From contig QEYB01000448.1 of NCBI GenBank assembly GCA_017562135.1, forward strand, positions 744,001-808,000: a stretch of 64,000 nucleotides of DNA, given 5' to 3'. Under the pieces are notes generated by a model, which was not told the DNA's origin, made no database searches, and saw nothing but the letters and a program-made list of their open reading frames with translations. Positions within the stretch are counted from its first letter, which is position 1. Each line of letters begins with the position of its first letter. Below, one piece after another: positions 12,266 through 24,699 of the stretch. The DNA comes from Dipylidium caninum. Lineage: Eukaryota; Platyhelminthes; Cestoda; Cyclophyllidea; Dipylidiidae. A program made the translations under genes and the position numbers.

Positions 12266-14110
12266 ATGGCCTTCGATTCTTCTATTCGTACCTCCACAAT
12301 CATACACCGCGTTGGAGACCTGTTCCTCTTTGACGATTTCGATATTGACTCATTCATCCTCACTAGTTCGTCTTATGTAAGACAACTTTTATCTTAACTA
12401 TTGTATAGGGGCACTGGCCATGGCTAGAGGACTTCATGCACCGCCATAAAATTTCCTTGAATGCTGCTCAATTTACACGACACGCTCTCACTATGCGTGA
12501 TCTCTATATTAAATTCCTCTACCATACGTATGTTATTACTTTCATAATTCTTCAGCAAAGACGTCTAGTGTTGGTCCAAATAATTCAATAGTTGGCGAGT
12601 TAACCCCTAAAATGCTTAAAAATGACCCCGAACACCAAATAGAAACCGATTCCGACTGTTCAAAGGCGATTGTTTCTTCATCTCCACCGGAAATGGCGCC
12701 TTGCACTGTTCAAACTAGTCCTCCTTCGGGCTCCACTGACTCACAGTTTCATCGAAATGCAGATGATTTCCTACGTCTGGCTAAGTGGAAAGTCGATGAC
12801 CTCAGCTTTCTTGTCGGTTCCGACTTGGCTATCTTTGGAACCCGCCTTCATCCTTGCATAAGTTTGCGGTTGAGGTACCTCTCTTAAGGGAGTTCTTTAT
12901 TTTGCCTACTTTCCGCGTACGCTTCATCTTTGCCAATTTCTTTTCTAGTCCACTTCATAAACCGATAAATGTGCTGACAGGTATCGATATGTGGCTGGAG
13001 AACATTCTAAATGAAGTTCCTGAGGTGGCGATGTGCTTTCACAACGAAGGAATTGTAATGCAGGAATACGAATTGTACAAGACCGGCGACTTGCCTATGC
13101 TAGCGGGTTTTGAGAAAGATCAAATTCTACGCATCATCCGTAATCTTGTAATGTTTCTCAGAAATAACGCCACGCAGGAGGGTCACACCTACTGGCTCGT
13201 GAAGGAATCGGGTTTCGATGTGGTAAAGCTCTATGATCTCACTGTGCTTTGTGAAAGATCTGATGCCCCTGGTCCAAGTTGTGAGTTGGAAAGCGATAAA
13301 GAGGAGTCCGAAAGTTTACATGGTAAACACGCTCTTGGACCAATTATTATTGAGCCATTATAAGTAGTATGTTTAGGAACAAGATAAATATAAATTTCAA
13401 ACGCCAGAGGCTATTGCCTTGTTTATTTAAAATGCGCTAAATCCATTTTTTTAATTTGTTACTGTTATTGAGAAGTAGTAACCATATTTTCAACACTTCT
13501 GGAGTTTTAATTTACAAGCTGTCTGCGAACGTATTTTTTTTGCCATAACAAAGTATAAAGTGTAATAGATAAGTTATATGTTAACCTATCTCTTCCTATT
13601 CAAACTGAGCGTTATGTTTCGACACCTTACGCCACGTTATTTTTTGATCATTTTAGGAATCAATCCCTTCATTTTGCCTGTGGCTACTCTTTGTTTCAAG
13701 CTGGCAGAACATCGAGTAGCTCAGAGAGATAGGTACCTAGAACAGCAGGCTGCTAATAGCGACAATGTTAGAACGCGTAAATCCCAGGTTGGTTGGCAGG
13801 AGGGGATGGATGACTACGTTACCGACCTTCGAGCCTTCCTAACAGACGTCTTGCGATTGCTGAAAACTGCCTTAACCTCATAAGCACTATAGAGGATGGG
13901 ATGGGTGAGGTGTACGAGCAAAGCCAGTCACTACCTGGCTCTCGCTTCTCTTCACCAGGACGTCTACCCCCTCTGAAACCTTACGCTGACCTCAAGTCAA
14001 GGGCCTTGCTTCTCCTCTGTCGACTTTATCTTTCCACTCCATCCGAAGACATTATAGCATGCGCCTCCTTGGTGCTAAAGCCTACGCCTGCTGCCCCTGA
14101 GGTTCGTTGA
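12266..14110 (+). CDS. EDRF1: EDRF1-like protein (erythroid differentiation-related factor 1), N-terminal conserved half
   Basis: The product resembles animal EDRF1, a poorly understood protein linked to transcription in vertebrates. Predicted exons are 12266-12376, 12409-12527, 12569-12874, 12949-13322, one from 13657 and one ending near 14110. Matching blocks in order are IIHRVGDLFLFDDFDID, then HWPWLEDF, then VDDLSFLVGSDLAIFGT, then HKPINVLTGIDMWLENIL, then EVAMCFHNEGIV, then QEGHTYWLVKESGFDVVKL, then INPFILPVATLCFKLAE. These follow the human order closely. The ATG follows an AG acceptor by two bases, which suits a trans-spliced 5' end. Introns 1 and 2 are only 32 and 41 nt. The human protein has a long C-terminal TPR part; no counterpart is recognisable here, and the frame ends at a TGA after CTGAGGTTCGT. 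The 13657 exon boundary and its join to the last exon are unresolved. Confidence 0.85.
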
Positions 14111-15690
14111 GTTTTAATTCGAGACGAGATTTGAACTTTTCACCTCCACAGATGATGATAATACAGAAATGTTTGTGAGTGTTTGGAGTGGTAATTAGTT
14201 TGCCTCAATAAAGGAATAGCATTAAGTTGGCTTAACACTCGAACTGTTCTAATTTACCAGAGATGATGATAAATCTCTGATCTGATAAATCTCTGCCAGA
14301 AATTTGAGTTACCTTAAGGTCGTAGATGGTAACAGACTAGTGTTTCTCCATCATTTCGTGAAATTATTCCATTGATTTTGAATATAAAAGCATATAGGTC
14401 TAACTGCTTATTGAGGAAAGTTTGTTTCTGAGTTCTTTTGAGATAGCACTTTTTTCACCCTGCATATTTTGATTTTATTAGCCGATTGCTGTAAGTATTG
14501 AGAACCGGTTGGATGTACAAATTTTGTTCCGAAATTAATTCCTTATATGGCTAATTTTGCTTCACCTAATCCTTTTCGATGTCACCCTGGGCTACTTTTC
14601 AAACCTACATATTTACCTGCTGCAATCAACTAACGGATTAATGTGCATACATGTATGATAGTTTACTATCTTCTGAGTTTGTGGTACCTAGTTAAAGTCA
14701 TTCAGAAATGTTTTAGGATGTCGAAAAGTTTGTTCATGCTTTGCAAAATGCTTAGTTTTATAATATTGCCCACGTTCTGGGAAATTAACATTTTATTCTT
14801 CGTTGCTATAAATAAGTAATCTATCACCTCTTGCAATTTCTTCTTTTCTAAATCATGAGCCATTCCTAACATGCTTGTTTCGGGACAAAAAGTCTTCGTC
14901 TTTGCTCGAAATAGTTATCACACCATTAATAATTTCCTTGCTTAAAATGGGGTTCAAAAAGTAATAGTCCGTTATTTCGTTGGAATTTTAAACGATGAAC
15001 TCCAAGTAAGGAGAATCATTTGATCATGCTTTAGCATTTTGTAGATTTGATTATAAGTGAACACACCTTTTCGCTTTGAACAGAATGTGACCGCGCCTTA
15101 TAGATCGCCGAATGTTAATAACATTCTAGCGCAGTTTAGTGGCAACTCTACACGATTTACATGTTCATCTGTGTTTACGTAGGAATAGTGCTCTTCACCG
15201 TAGAGTTTTATTCGATTTAGTAGATGATACGCATATCAATGTGATAGATCTAAAGAACTTTAAACAAACAGTATAGGCCATTGTTGGCTAATTTGAAACA
15301 AGTGTCACACTGCTTTGCAAAAGCATTGGAATATGAGCTACTTTTGTGTTAAATAGAATATTTGGACTATGTAGAAGAGAACGGTACATGGGGTACGTGG
15401 GAAGTGGGCTTTCTCTCTCGACTAAATGCCAAATGTTTTTACTCTGCCTTCAATGGTTTTAATTGTCGTCTTGATGAACTATTTTTCCTCACTTTAATGC
15501 TGGTAAAAGGTGATATTAGTAGTGTTCATCTCACGTGTGAACAAATCACATATTTCTGGTGCTTCACCTACTTCATTGTAATGCGCGGAACAACTCATGA
15601 ACAAAAACACCGTGACAACTAATAAAATATGTAGGTCAGATTTCTGCCAATAGACAAGTAAACATGTGGTTGGACATTTCAAATTCGTGC
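14111..15690. other. AT-rich intergenic or intronic stretch
   Basis: No conserved exon is visible. The open frame at 15362-15622 (+) shows no family motif. The stretch could be an intron if the EDRF1 gene continues or if the next gene starts further upstream than I placed it. Confidence 0.4.
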
Positions 15691-15707
15691 CGGTTACACG
15701 ATTTTAG

Positions 15708-18700
15708 ATGTTGAGTGTAAATGTAACCGAACTTGTGACTGAACGTCCCGGTACGCCAGACGTCGCCCACACCAACTTCTCTCAGCAAGTTGAGTCAAAA
15801 TCAGCATCAGTGCAGACCTCCTCCGGACGCGCGGAGTCGTCTTCGTCCAAAACGCCTAAATGCCAGCCTTCTTCACGCCTGGGTGATTCGATTATCGAGG
15901 CCTTCTGCTCTCCGCAGACGGATCGCGTTTCGATCCTTGCCATGAAGGTAAAATGAAAGAGCGGTGTAGCATGCTTTCTTCTTTAGCCTGCTTTTGAAAT
16001 TTAGTCATTTAAGACTTATCTCTCACGCATGATTTCTTGGACTATTTTTCCGCAAATAGTAGCTCTTGCAAATTCGGTGTGACAAGGTCGTGTAGCTCTC
16101 CTCGACTTAGAGAATGTGAAAAATTTTTTATCCAGTCTCTTTAAACCAAAATAAGCAACCTAAATGGAACTATAGGGCACATTTGCACATTTTCACAGTA
16201 ATTAGAATGAGTTATGATTTCACACACCATCTGAGTCCGAAGGAGTCCCAACGCAATGACTTCATCGCTAGAGCAATACCCTTAATGCTGGTCTACCATA
16301 CTTGAACTCCTAGTTAGAAAATTTGGCTGTTATCTTCAATTTTTTCCATCTTTTTAACCGTTCTTATTTACCGATCCGCTGTAAAAATACGCATAAAAAG
16401 CCACGATGTAAAATACCTTAGAGTGAAAACCATTTGGAATCTTCTTATCACTTTTAATCTTACTTCTACTGGTTTTATTTTCATTATTAGATTATTCGAA
16501 ATATTCTAATGTTTGGTGTGGCAACGAATGATCTTACTTGTTCGACTCACTGTCCGAGTTCATTATCAGTGGAACCATGAGACGAACCCTAACTGTGTTA
16601 TAACCTTCTGTAGTTGGCAGAGACCATGTATCCGGCACTTCCCTGCGTGGAGTTAGGTCTTGATCTTGGCGGTAACGGCAGCCGTAACGATAACATTGGG
16701 CCTGAGTACTTCTGGTCAAGAAGAAATGCCAAACTAGACGCTTCAGCCATGGTTGCGGTTGGAAGAGAGCAGGAGGCGCAGGGATGGATGCGGCGGTGCG
16801 CACAAGCTAAGGAACTTTTGCCCCGCGTGGTTGTCAAACAGGCAATTCTGCAGGCCTGTCGCTTGTGGACACGTGTCTTTCCCTCGGGTGTTCCACCCGA
16901 TGCCATCACCAATGCAAATTGCAAACGCATTCATGAATGCTCTCGACTCACCATTTCCTCTTTGCTCCTACTCGGTGGGTCTTTGATGTAGGCAGGATAG
17001 AGTTAATCATCGTTAACTCAGGAGGCGCGAATTTCGTTATTTCCGATTTATTAACTTATCATGCTTATTCGGAATCTATTCGGAGTTACTATTATGTGAT
17101 GTGTACTATTCCATTGTATATTTTGCAAAGAGAAAGACGAATCAAATTGTTCACCAGACATTAGTGCTTGGATCAAAGTAGCTAGACTATTTTAACACCA
17201 TTAATATTCGAACTCATTACTTGTTTATTTTCATGAGTGCGATGCGGCTACTCCTCCAACTAATCATATTTCTTTCCACTCCATTTCTTGAGGACCACGG
17301 AAATTGGCGAATTTCATTGTGAAATCTGTACAAATGTATCCTGATTAGTTAATATTGTAATTTAGGAGTTTCCCGCACTTTTTCGGGCCATAAACACTTT
17401 GTTCTCTGTCGACTTGACTGTTGTGGATTCAGCGTGTGATTTCAGTAATGTAATTCAAGTCTAACTCATCTATCGAAGTGAGGAATAATCTACTGCAGGT
17501 CAAGTTGTGGTAGACTGTCCCTTTGTCATTGTTAACTCGCATATACCACTAAAAGTCTTATTAACACTGCGTCTGTAGCCTTCACGGTTTGCTAATTGCA
17601 GTGTAATACTCTTTAATGCATACTGCAGACCCATTTAAAATTACTTTTCACCACCTCATCCATGGCTAAATTTTACACAATGAATACGTAAACTCGGCAG
17701 ATGATTCCGCGTTTTAGTGACATTAAAAGCGGCGTGCTGCTCCACACTTTGGTTGCGTCGAAAGAACGCATGTCTGGGGGATCAAAACATTTCCAACTAT
17801 GTTATTAGTACCGATTACATCATGTTCGCCATTTTTGTGCCGAGTCTTCTTCTTCTAACGGCGCATTATCTCGGCATGAAAATCTTTATTTCCCTAAATG
17901 AAAAGGCAATGTGCCCTCCAACTACTTCTACCTTTGAACCAAGCATGAAGTTGACGTAAAAGCGAATTGTGTCTCAAGATATGGAGCATGAGGTATTTCA
18001 CCTTTCGAATAATATTCTCCATTGCCCTTTAGAGCACCTCACTGCTGCGTCGGCATCCCCCGCCACTACTTGTCGTTTCTGTGGCCAGCAGGTGCTTCTC
18101 GCCTCCGATTGTTGGGAGCCGATCCACCGGCTCGCTGTGTCCACACGTCGGTTTTCGTGCACTTTGTGCTGGGCCTCCAGGAGGCGCGGAATCGCGGCAT
18201 CTCCCTCCAACTCATGGACAACGCGGGGATCAAGGCATCGCAACACTTCTTCTTACAGCTGACTCTTTCGGGTGTCTGTCATGCGGGTTCTTGTCTTCTT
18301 CTTCCGCTGTTAAGGACAGTAATTGTCGGTCCCAACGGGACTAATCATGTTTGCGAAGATACGGAGACTTGTGTAAGCTCTTTTTTCACTTATAATATTT
18401 TTTCTCGAAGTCGTCAGGGACATTTTGGGTTTTAAAAGTTTGGTAAATTCTTTCTTAACATTATTCTGCCATGTAGGTTAGGCATTGAATCATACTCGAG
18501 AAAAGATCTGAGGTTCTTCTGTATCACTCACTTGGTTTTGAGAGGTCCCTTCTGTTCTCTTTCACTCTATATGTTCGGAGTGTACGCGATAAGGTCTTGA
18601 AATGTTTGATTTACATAAAAATGGATTTAAAAGTAAATTTCCATTTTTTACACCCTCACTGTTTTTACACTTAATCTCGATTTTCAAATAATTGCACTTC

Positions 18701-21700
18701 CTCAAAATTTTGACACAGCAGGTTTATCGTAGCCGATCATCTTCATCATATTTTCCATGTTAATCTCTGGTTACTGCCACTTTTGAGCTTTTGGTCTACG
18801 TTGTACGAATTCTTTGCTTTTCCCTCGCCACATGTGATTTGGCTAACCGGTCTGCCGTTTGTTGCCCAGACTTATTCCGAATCCGCTGCCTGTGCGTTAA
18901 ACATGTGGTTGAAGGTCTTGGACCTCGTATTAGAATGCCTTCACCAACTCTTACCCATGCTTTTATCTACCACTGATGCCACTGTGACATCTGACGACAT
19001 TTCCTTCACCACCTCGCGACTTTTGCCCGACAGTGCCTGCCCAACTACCTCCCCTTCGCACTCAATGAGTTCATGCTCGCGCTGCGCAGTTACATCGCAC
19101 TATTCCCCGACATGAAGCCTGTGAGTCCGTTTCCTTTAACGTTTTTAAACGAAAGATGTTAGAGGGACCTCGCTCATCTTTTTTGCGATTACACTTTTAT
19201 GAGATTGAGGGGAAAGGTTTTTGTATATGTTTTCGTCTGGGGTATTGTTGCGTGACCTTAAGACACACACATTTTAATGAGGTGATATGTCGGCGAAACT
19301 GACATTTCTTGTTTTGGTCAGTAAATGTGCGGCAAAAAATGTGGAAAAGCCATAATCACTTGTGGTTTGGGCATCATATCGCAGTATAGTGAAATTCATG
19401 CACCATTTTGTCATAAAAGAAGGGATAGAAACTTACTCAATGTCATCTTTCTCATGCGAATTGACATCGGTCGCTTGCAGTTGTGCAACATTCAGGTTAT
19501 AACTGTTGAATCACTTCCTCGCGGTAACGGGAGTGACAAACACCAGGACTGTTGAAAACGCATCTCATCAAAAAACGTTTTTCTTGCTTCAAAAGAATAC
19601 TTTTATCACCCGACGTTATTTTCTTTGTATTCTGCTGGGTGAGTAGCCTGCAGAAGAACTTTCCAAATCATAGTACCCGGAGTTCTATCACAGTTGGTCT
19701 TCAAAAGTCTTACATTGATGGAGACAAATAAAGTGGCACAGTAGGTCGCTGCTAAACATGAGTTCACAGACGCATTATTAAAGGGCCCGGGTTTCATTGG
19801 ACACGGTGGAGGGAGGAAGGCGGGTCAAACATAGAGATGTCGGTTATGGGTGTACAAATAACGCCTTTTCACTGCCACCTAGGATTCCGACGTCATGGGG
19901 GACTTTAAAAAATGGCTCAGACGATTCCTACAACTACTTGGAACACCTCTATTAGAACAGTGCATTTGTCGCCTGCCGGACTCACTGCAATTGTTGGTCC
20001 ACTCTTTGCGCTTCCAATCAATCAAACTGGCAGCTGTGAAAGCACCGGAAATATTAGACCCCCCAGGAGTCCTGGCTGAAGCCGACGGACATCCCCTTCC
20101 GTCGATCTTGCAACACCTCCGAATGGCCGTCGAAGCACTGGCTCCGAGTTTTTCTGTGTTCAGCGTCCATGATCTGCGCTCTCCGCAAACGGATTTGACG
20201 CCCCTCGCCAGACTCATCATTGACATATTGCGAACGGCCAACGAATACTCTGTCTGCGGACTCAAAGAGCTCATATCCAATGAGGTTTGCTATCTCTGCT
20301 CGTGCGTCATAACCAAATGTGTATTTCCAGCTCATTTCAGCCTTCTGTAGGGAAACAAAAACGTTTTGCCTTTTCATGTATTTCACCTTGTTCCTCGTTG
20401 ATTTAGCTGGCAGTTGATAGTGAGTTCCACTTGACCTCGCTTTACTTTATTCTCAGGAGGAACAAAATGTAGACCGTTTTTGTGTTTAGGGTAATATTTA
20501 TTGAGTAAAACTAGCCCAGTCGGAAGAGGCATTGTAGGGCATATGTCGGTCCAAAGTTGTACGTTGAAGTACTCAAATGTTTTATAAGTTTAGTTTTAGT
20601 GAGAATAATAAACGTCCACTCACCATGAGCATCTGATAATTGAAAATCGTCTATTTTTTCATATGATATCTTGTTGTTCATCGTCATTTGTATTCAAAAA
20701 AAAATCCGTACTTTGCGTTGTAAGACACTACATGGTTGGCAGCCTGCCTCGTGGTCTTTACTGTTTGTTATTCCAATTTTTAACTTATCATGTGACCAGT
20801 GTCCACTCGAAGCTGTCAACCACCTTAGGATTTAAGTGCAAATGCTTAAAATAAAACCGTGATTATCAATGATGGTATGGTGGCGTTCACTTTATATGGG
20901 TAAAAGGGGTTCAGAACTCAACAGCATTAACCTGTCGTTGATTCGTTGTAGACTCCAAGCCCCTGGCTAGTAGATAACATTTCGTCCGTTCTGCACAAAG
21001 TGGAGAAGCTGTTGCCATTTCAATTGAACAACCTTCTTTCCACCGACCTCTTGCAGCCCGGCACCTCGAGCACGCGTCGAAAAGCCGCTGCAGGCGACAT
21101 TTGCTATCGGCTTTTGCATGGATATCTTAGTCCCATGGACGTTCGTATGATGATTTCCTTTCGACTTCACATGGTAAAAATAGCGATATTTTCGGACCAG
21201 GTCTCAAATACACATCACTGTGATCGGCTTATGACTGCTTTCGTGGGACAACTAAAAGTTTTCCTGAACTGGCTGCAACGGCATCTCAGTATTTGTGGCG
21301 GTTCAGGTGATGCCGATCACAATGACGCCCATTTCAGATACAAAGACTACAAGATTGTTATCTCAATTGTCACGACCTTGGTCGTGATACAAGGTAGGCA
21401 GAAAGGTGAGTTTATTCTGAAGAAAGATTTACTTCTCCGATTTCACCGAGACGACTCGTGGACTTATTACTGAATGGAGTCACAAGAACTGGCTGATTAA
21501 TGAGAGTCCGCACTCACTTTCCCTCTGCCCCTTTTAGATGTGCTCTCCGAATCCGGCATATTGCAAATTTTCCGCCACGCTGCTACGCTACGTGGGGTTA
21601 TTGATGACCTCAACATCTACCTCTCTAAACCGGAAAAGGAGGCGCCACCAGATGTGTTGTCGGAAGAGCTGCTTCCTCTGCTCTTAGAATTGAGTAATAT

Positions 21701-21944
21701 GTTGCACTCCCTCTGCCTCAGTCTCAGCTCCAAAGTATGTGATCTCCACACGAAGTCTGCGCGGCGAAGCAAGCGGCGGAGTAACGAGAGCACCAAACGT
21801 AAAACTGAGCCACTGAATGCTCTGTGTGCTGCTATGCGTTCAACCGAATGCAAGAACAAGGACTCCTCTCGTGACTTGCCTTTTTGGACAGGAATTGTTC
21901 AAACGCAGTTAGTTGCTATCGAATCATATTTGAATGATAGGTGA
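15708..21944 (+). CDS. unidentified multi-exon gene for a large helix-rich protein; weak FANCD2-like C-terminus
   Basis: Several open exons with usable splice sites follow one another: about 15708-15953, 16614-16972, roughly 18020-18257, an exon ending 18981 joined over a 48-nt intron (18982-19029, edges uncertain by a few bases) to one ending near 19118, 19883-20284, about 20953-21173, one ending 21306, and 21538-21944 with the stop. The product is rich in leucine helices such as LRRFLQLLGTPLLEQC and DILRTANEYSVCGLKEL and looks like a helical-repeat solenoid. The last exons (RLMTAFVGQLKVFLNWLQRH, then DVLSESGILQIFRHAATL, ending near LPFWTGI) can be laid beside the C-terminal region of FANCD2, and RVFPSG recalls a FANCD2 segment, but the spacing does not agree well. 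I treat the family as unknown. Start, exon number and frames in the 17.7-18.9 kb part are uncertain, and it might be more than one gene. Confidence 0.45.
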
Positions 21945-22815
21945 TGTTACTCTCATGTTTGACACTCTCTTAAGCCCAACGATATTCGCAATTACCCTTG
22001 TTATTGTGCTTCTTCGTCTGAAGCTTAGCACAGAATTGTGCGTCAGACTCAAACTCCTGCCTTCTCGTGCATAGACTATATCCCCTTAGGGACGTTTGGC
22101 ATTTGTACTTGAGCATCGAGTAAAGGCGTTAAACTCAAATTTATTTCTTTGTCTCAGATGGCTGCACTTGTTTTTGTTCCGACGGTCCTTTTAGATTTCC
22201 TACTGTCTCCGTTCTTGATCCGTTCAATCAATTTGCGAAGATTACCTTAATATACAAGTTACGTATTTACTCTATTCAGGAATCATTCGTTTCCCAAGTA
22301 AGCGTAGTTGAAATAGGAAATAACTCAGAGGGCCGTAAAAAGTGCTTCTTAAAAGCAAGAGAGTGAATCTGCCAGCGAGTCGTCACCGTTCTCACTTAGG
22401 CATCTCGAAAGTGTTGCGTTTGGTGCGGTTCAGCAACATGGTAGTTCCTACAAGTGGTACAGGAAGCTTAGAGCGACAATAAAGATGCTGGGTGAGGGCG
22501 ACCCGAGAATCCGCCAAAGCCGGCAAAATGACAGTCCATTACAGCTAGCACTGTGACTCACCAACCCGCAACTAAGTGTAGTGGCCCATAGGGCGCCATT
22601 ACTTGAACGACGAAACGATACGACTGGGTTGCAATCGCTTGAATTCCGAAAACGTGACAAGACCCCAACACCCATTTCGGTTGTAGACTACGCTAACTTA
22701 AATTAATACAAACAGAATAAAATAAAACGGAACTTGTGATCATATGTATTTCATGTGTATAACTAGAGGTATATCTGGATACATATAATGAGAATAAATG
22801 ATAAAATGCAAGCTT
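21945..22815. other. intergenic region between two converging genes
   Basis: This stretch holds the 3' flanks of the unidentified plus-strand gene and of the minus-strand SKP1 gene. I see no conserved coding exon. The A/T-rich segment around 22700-22800 is probably 3' untranslated or spacer DNA. Confidence 0.5.
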
Positions 22816-23693
22816 TTACTTTTCTTCACACCATTCATTTTCTTTGCGAACCTGAAATAAGTGAACACAATGTCACTGCCTCGAGCACTTTAAATATGAA
22901 ATGATAAATGAAATTGGTCGCCATTTGGAGGCATAATTTACCTGCTCTTCTTCCTGAGGAGTAAAGTCCGACTTGATGTTAAAAGTTTTGCGGATCTCCT
23001 CTGGCGTTTTACCCTTAATCATGTTGGCAACAGATTTGCAACAAGTATCGAGAAGTCCCTTGATATCAAGATAATTAGCTGCCAAAATGAGCTCGAACAA
23101 AGTGCCTTGATCAACTCGGAGGAACTCTTGATCCCAACTGGAAATATCATCCGTCCGGCGTTCTTTGTTTTCGTCATCATCCTGCTGAGGAGTATCATCT
23201 TTGTGATATGTACACCACTGAAGCACTTTCTTCAGAATAGCTGCGTTGACATATTGCAAAGGAATCGGCTCATCGTCCTCCGCCGCCTCAGGTCCAACAT
23301 CTTCAACCAATAAGCGATAAAGGAATAAAGGGCAAGTAAACCAGTAAATGGGTTAAGAAAACAGAATAGAGCAAAAACTATAACTCGATCACATAAGAAT
23401 AAAGAAAACCGTATAGTCATAGTGGAAGCAAATACAACATAACGAATGTAAGGGTAACCAACACCTAGCGGGCAAATTTTTTTAGTGTTACCAAGTCCAG
23501 GCGTGTATAATGCGCAAAAAAATAACAACGAGGACCGGAGCGGGAATATTTACAGAAAGACACAGAGGGAATAAATGAAAATAAAATCAGATATAATACC
23601 GTCAAGAATATCTCTAATCATAACAGACTGTCTGGCGATTTCGAGATCTACGTCGAAAGTAACTTCATCGGAAGTCAGAAGTTTGACCGGCAT
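22816..23693 (-). CDS. SKP1: SKP1, adaptor of SCF ubiquitin ligases
   Basis: SKP1 links cullin-1 to F-box proteins in SCF ubiquitin ligases. The gene reads on minus in three exons: 23693-23600, 23300-22942 and 22851-22816, with phases that join exactly and give 162 residues, almost the family length of 163. The start [16 protein letters not shown] matches the N-terminal strand. The BTB/POZ part has [14 protein letters not shown] and [14 protein letters not shown]. The C-terminal F-box binding region has [37 protein letters not shown] and the terminal ENEWCEEK. All blocks are in the expected order with no break. Introns are 299 and 90 nt. Confidence 0.97.
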
Positions 23694-24522
23694 CTTTGAA
23701 AAGTGAACGATAGAGGCGGGTTTGATTACAACTCCCTTAAACACGTGAATTTTGATCAACATATTTAACAAACAAATGATAGCAACGATTTGTGTGCGCC
23801 AAAGATGAGGATCAAGTTAAAATTTAATCAGATAAAAATAATATGCAGCCGTTGAACGAGGATACTTGAAGTACGTGGGTTGAAAAGCGTAGATAGCGCA
23901 CATGAATAATTGGGATGCTTAGATGCGTTCCACCAGCGTCCTCTTCTGTAGTTGGCACATTACCACGCAAAAGGTAGGCCACGGGTCAATACCTTTTGCA
24001 CGTGTTACTTTCCACCCGCCTGAAATACATTAGCACTTAATACATATACGCCCATGCTTAATCAATTGCGTGGGCAAGTGCAAATTGCAATGGCCAGGCT
24101 CTCCATAACTTTGGACAGTCTCCGCTCAGCCTTCTCCCGCTTGAGGCTCACAGCCGGAATGAGGGCAATGTTGATGCCTCTTATTTTTATTTAGTTGAGC
24201 AAAGTGGGCTCTTAGGAGGCGAGGAGTAGCCGCCCTTGCGCGGGTTTTTGGTTTGCGTAACCTTAGGCAATGTCTATCTTCCAACGTAGTGGGTACCCAA
24301 ATTTTTAAAATATTTTCAGCCTCGTCACTTGTATTTTATAAAAGAATTTAATTGCTCCCCAAGCAAGCACAAAGTAGATTTGACAAAACCAAATATCGGC
24401 AAATAACGGGCAACAATAATTTTATAATGGTCCGAAGTTCTTGACGGTAGAACGTAGGTGCTTAATACATGATGACTTAAAAGGAAAGGCTAGTTTACTT
24501 CTTCCTATTTAATTCTTTAGGA
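23694..24522. other. divergent intergenic region upstream of SKP1 and the micro-ORF
   Basis: The SKP1 gene (-) and the micro-ORF/HCCS pair (+) start on either side, so promoters for both may lie here. I see no clear TATA box or conserved exon. Confidence 0.4.
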
Positions 24523-24654
24523 ATGGACACCACACCTTTAGATCAAGAGAAAGTAGTAGCCACACACGAATCGCTTTTACAGCGTGTCGTTCTAACCCTC
24601 TTATTCACTGCTATTACCGGAACGGTTATACAGTTATTTGGTGTGTACTTCTAG
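24523..24654 (+). CDS. 43-residue micro-ORF with one membrane segment
   Basis: An ATG two bases after a pyrimidine-rich AG acceptor (ends 24520) opens a 43-codon frame ending in TAG. The N-terminal half is polar (MDTTPLDQEKVVATHE) and the C-terminal half is one hydrophobic helix with RVVLTLLFTAITGTV followed by IQLFGVYF, so it would be a small tail-anchored or single-pass membrane protein. The HCCS start codon lies only 45 bases past its stop, with another TAG acceptor at 24676-24678 between them. This arrangement suits a flatworm two-gene transcript cut by spliced-leader trans-splicing. I do not recognise the family; small mitochondrial or ER membrane subunits have this shape. The frame could also be chance, or a 5' exon with a donor at 24641. 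Confidence 0.4.
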   Translation: MDTTPLDQEKVVATHESLLQRVVLTLLFTAITGTVIQLFGVYF

Positions 24655-24699
24655 ACATTTCGGTTTAGTGCATCACTCATTTGCTTCAATCTACTTGGA

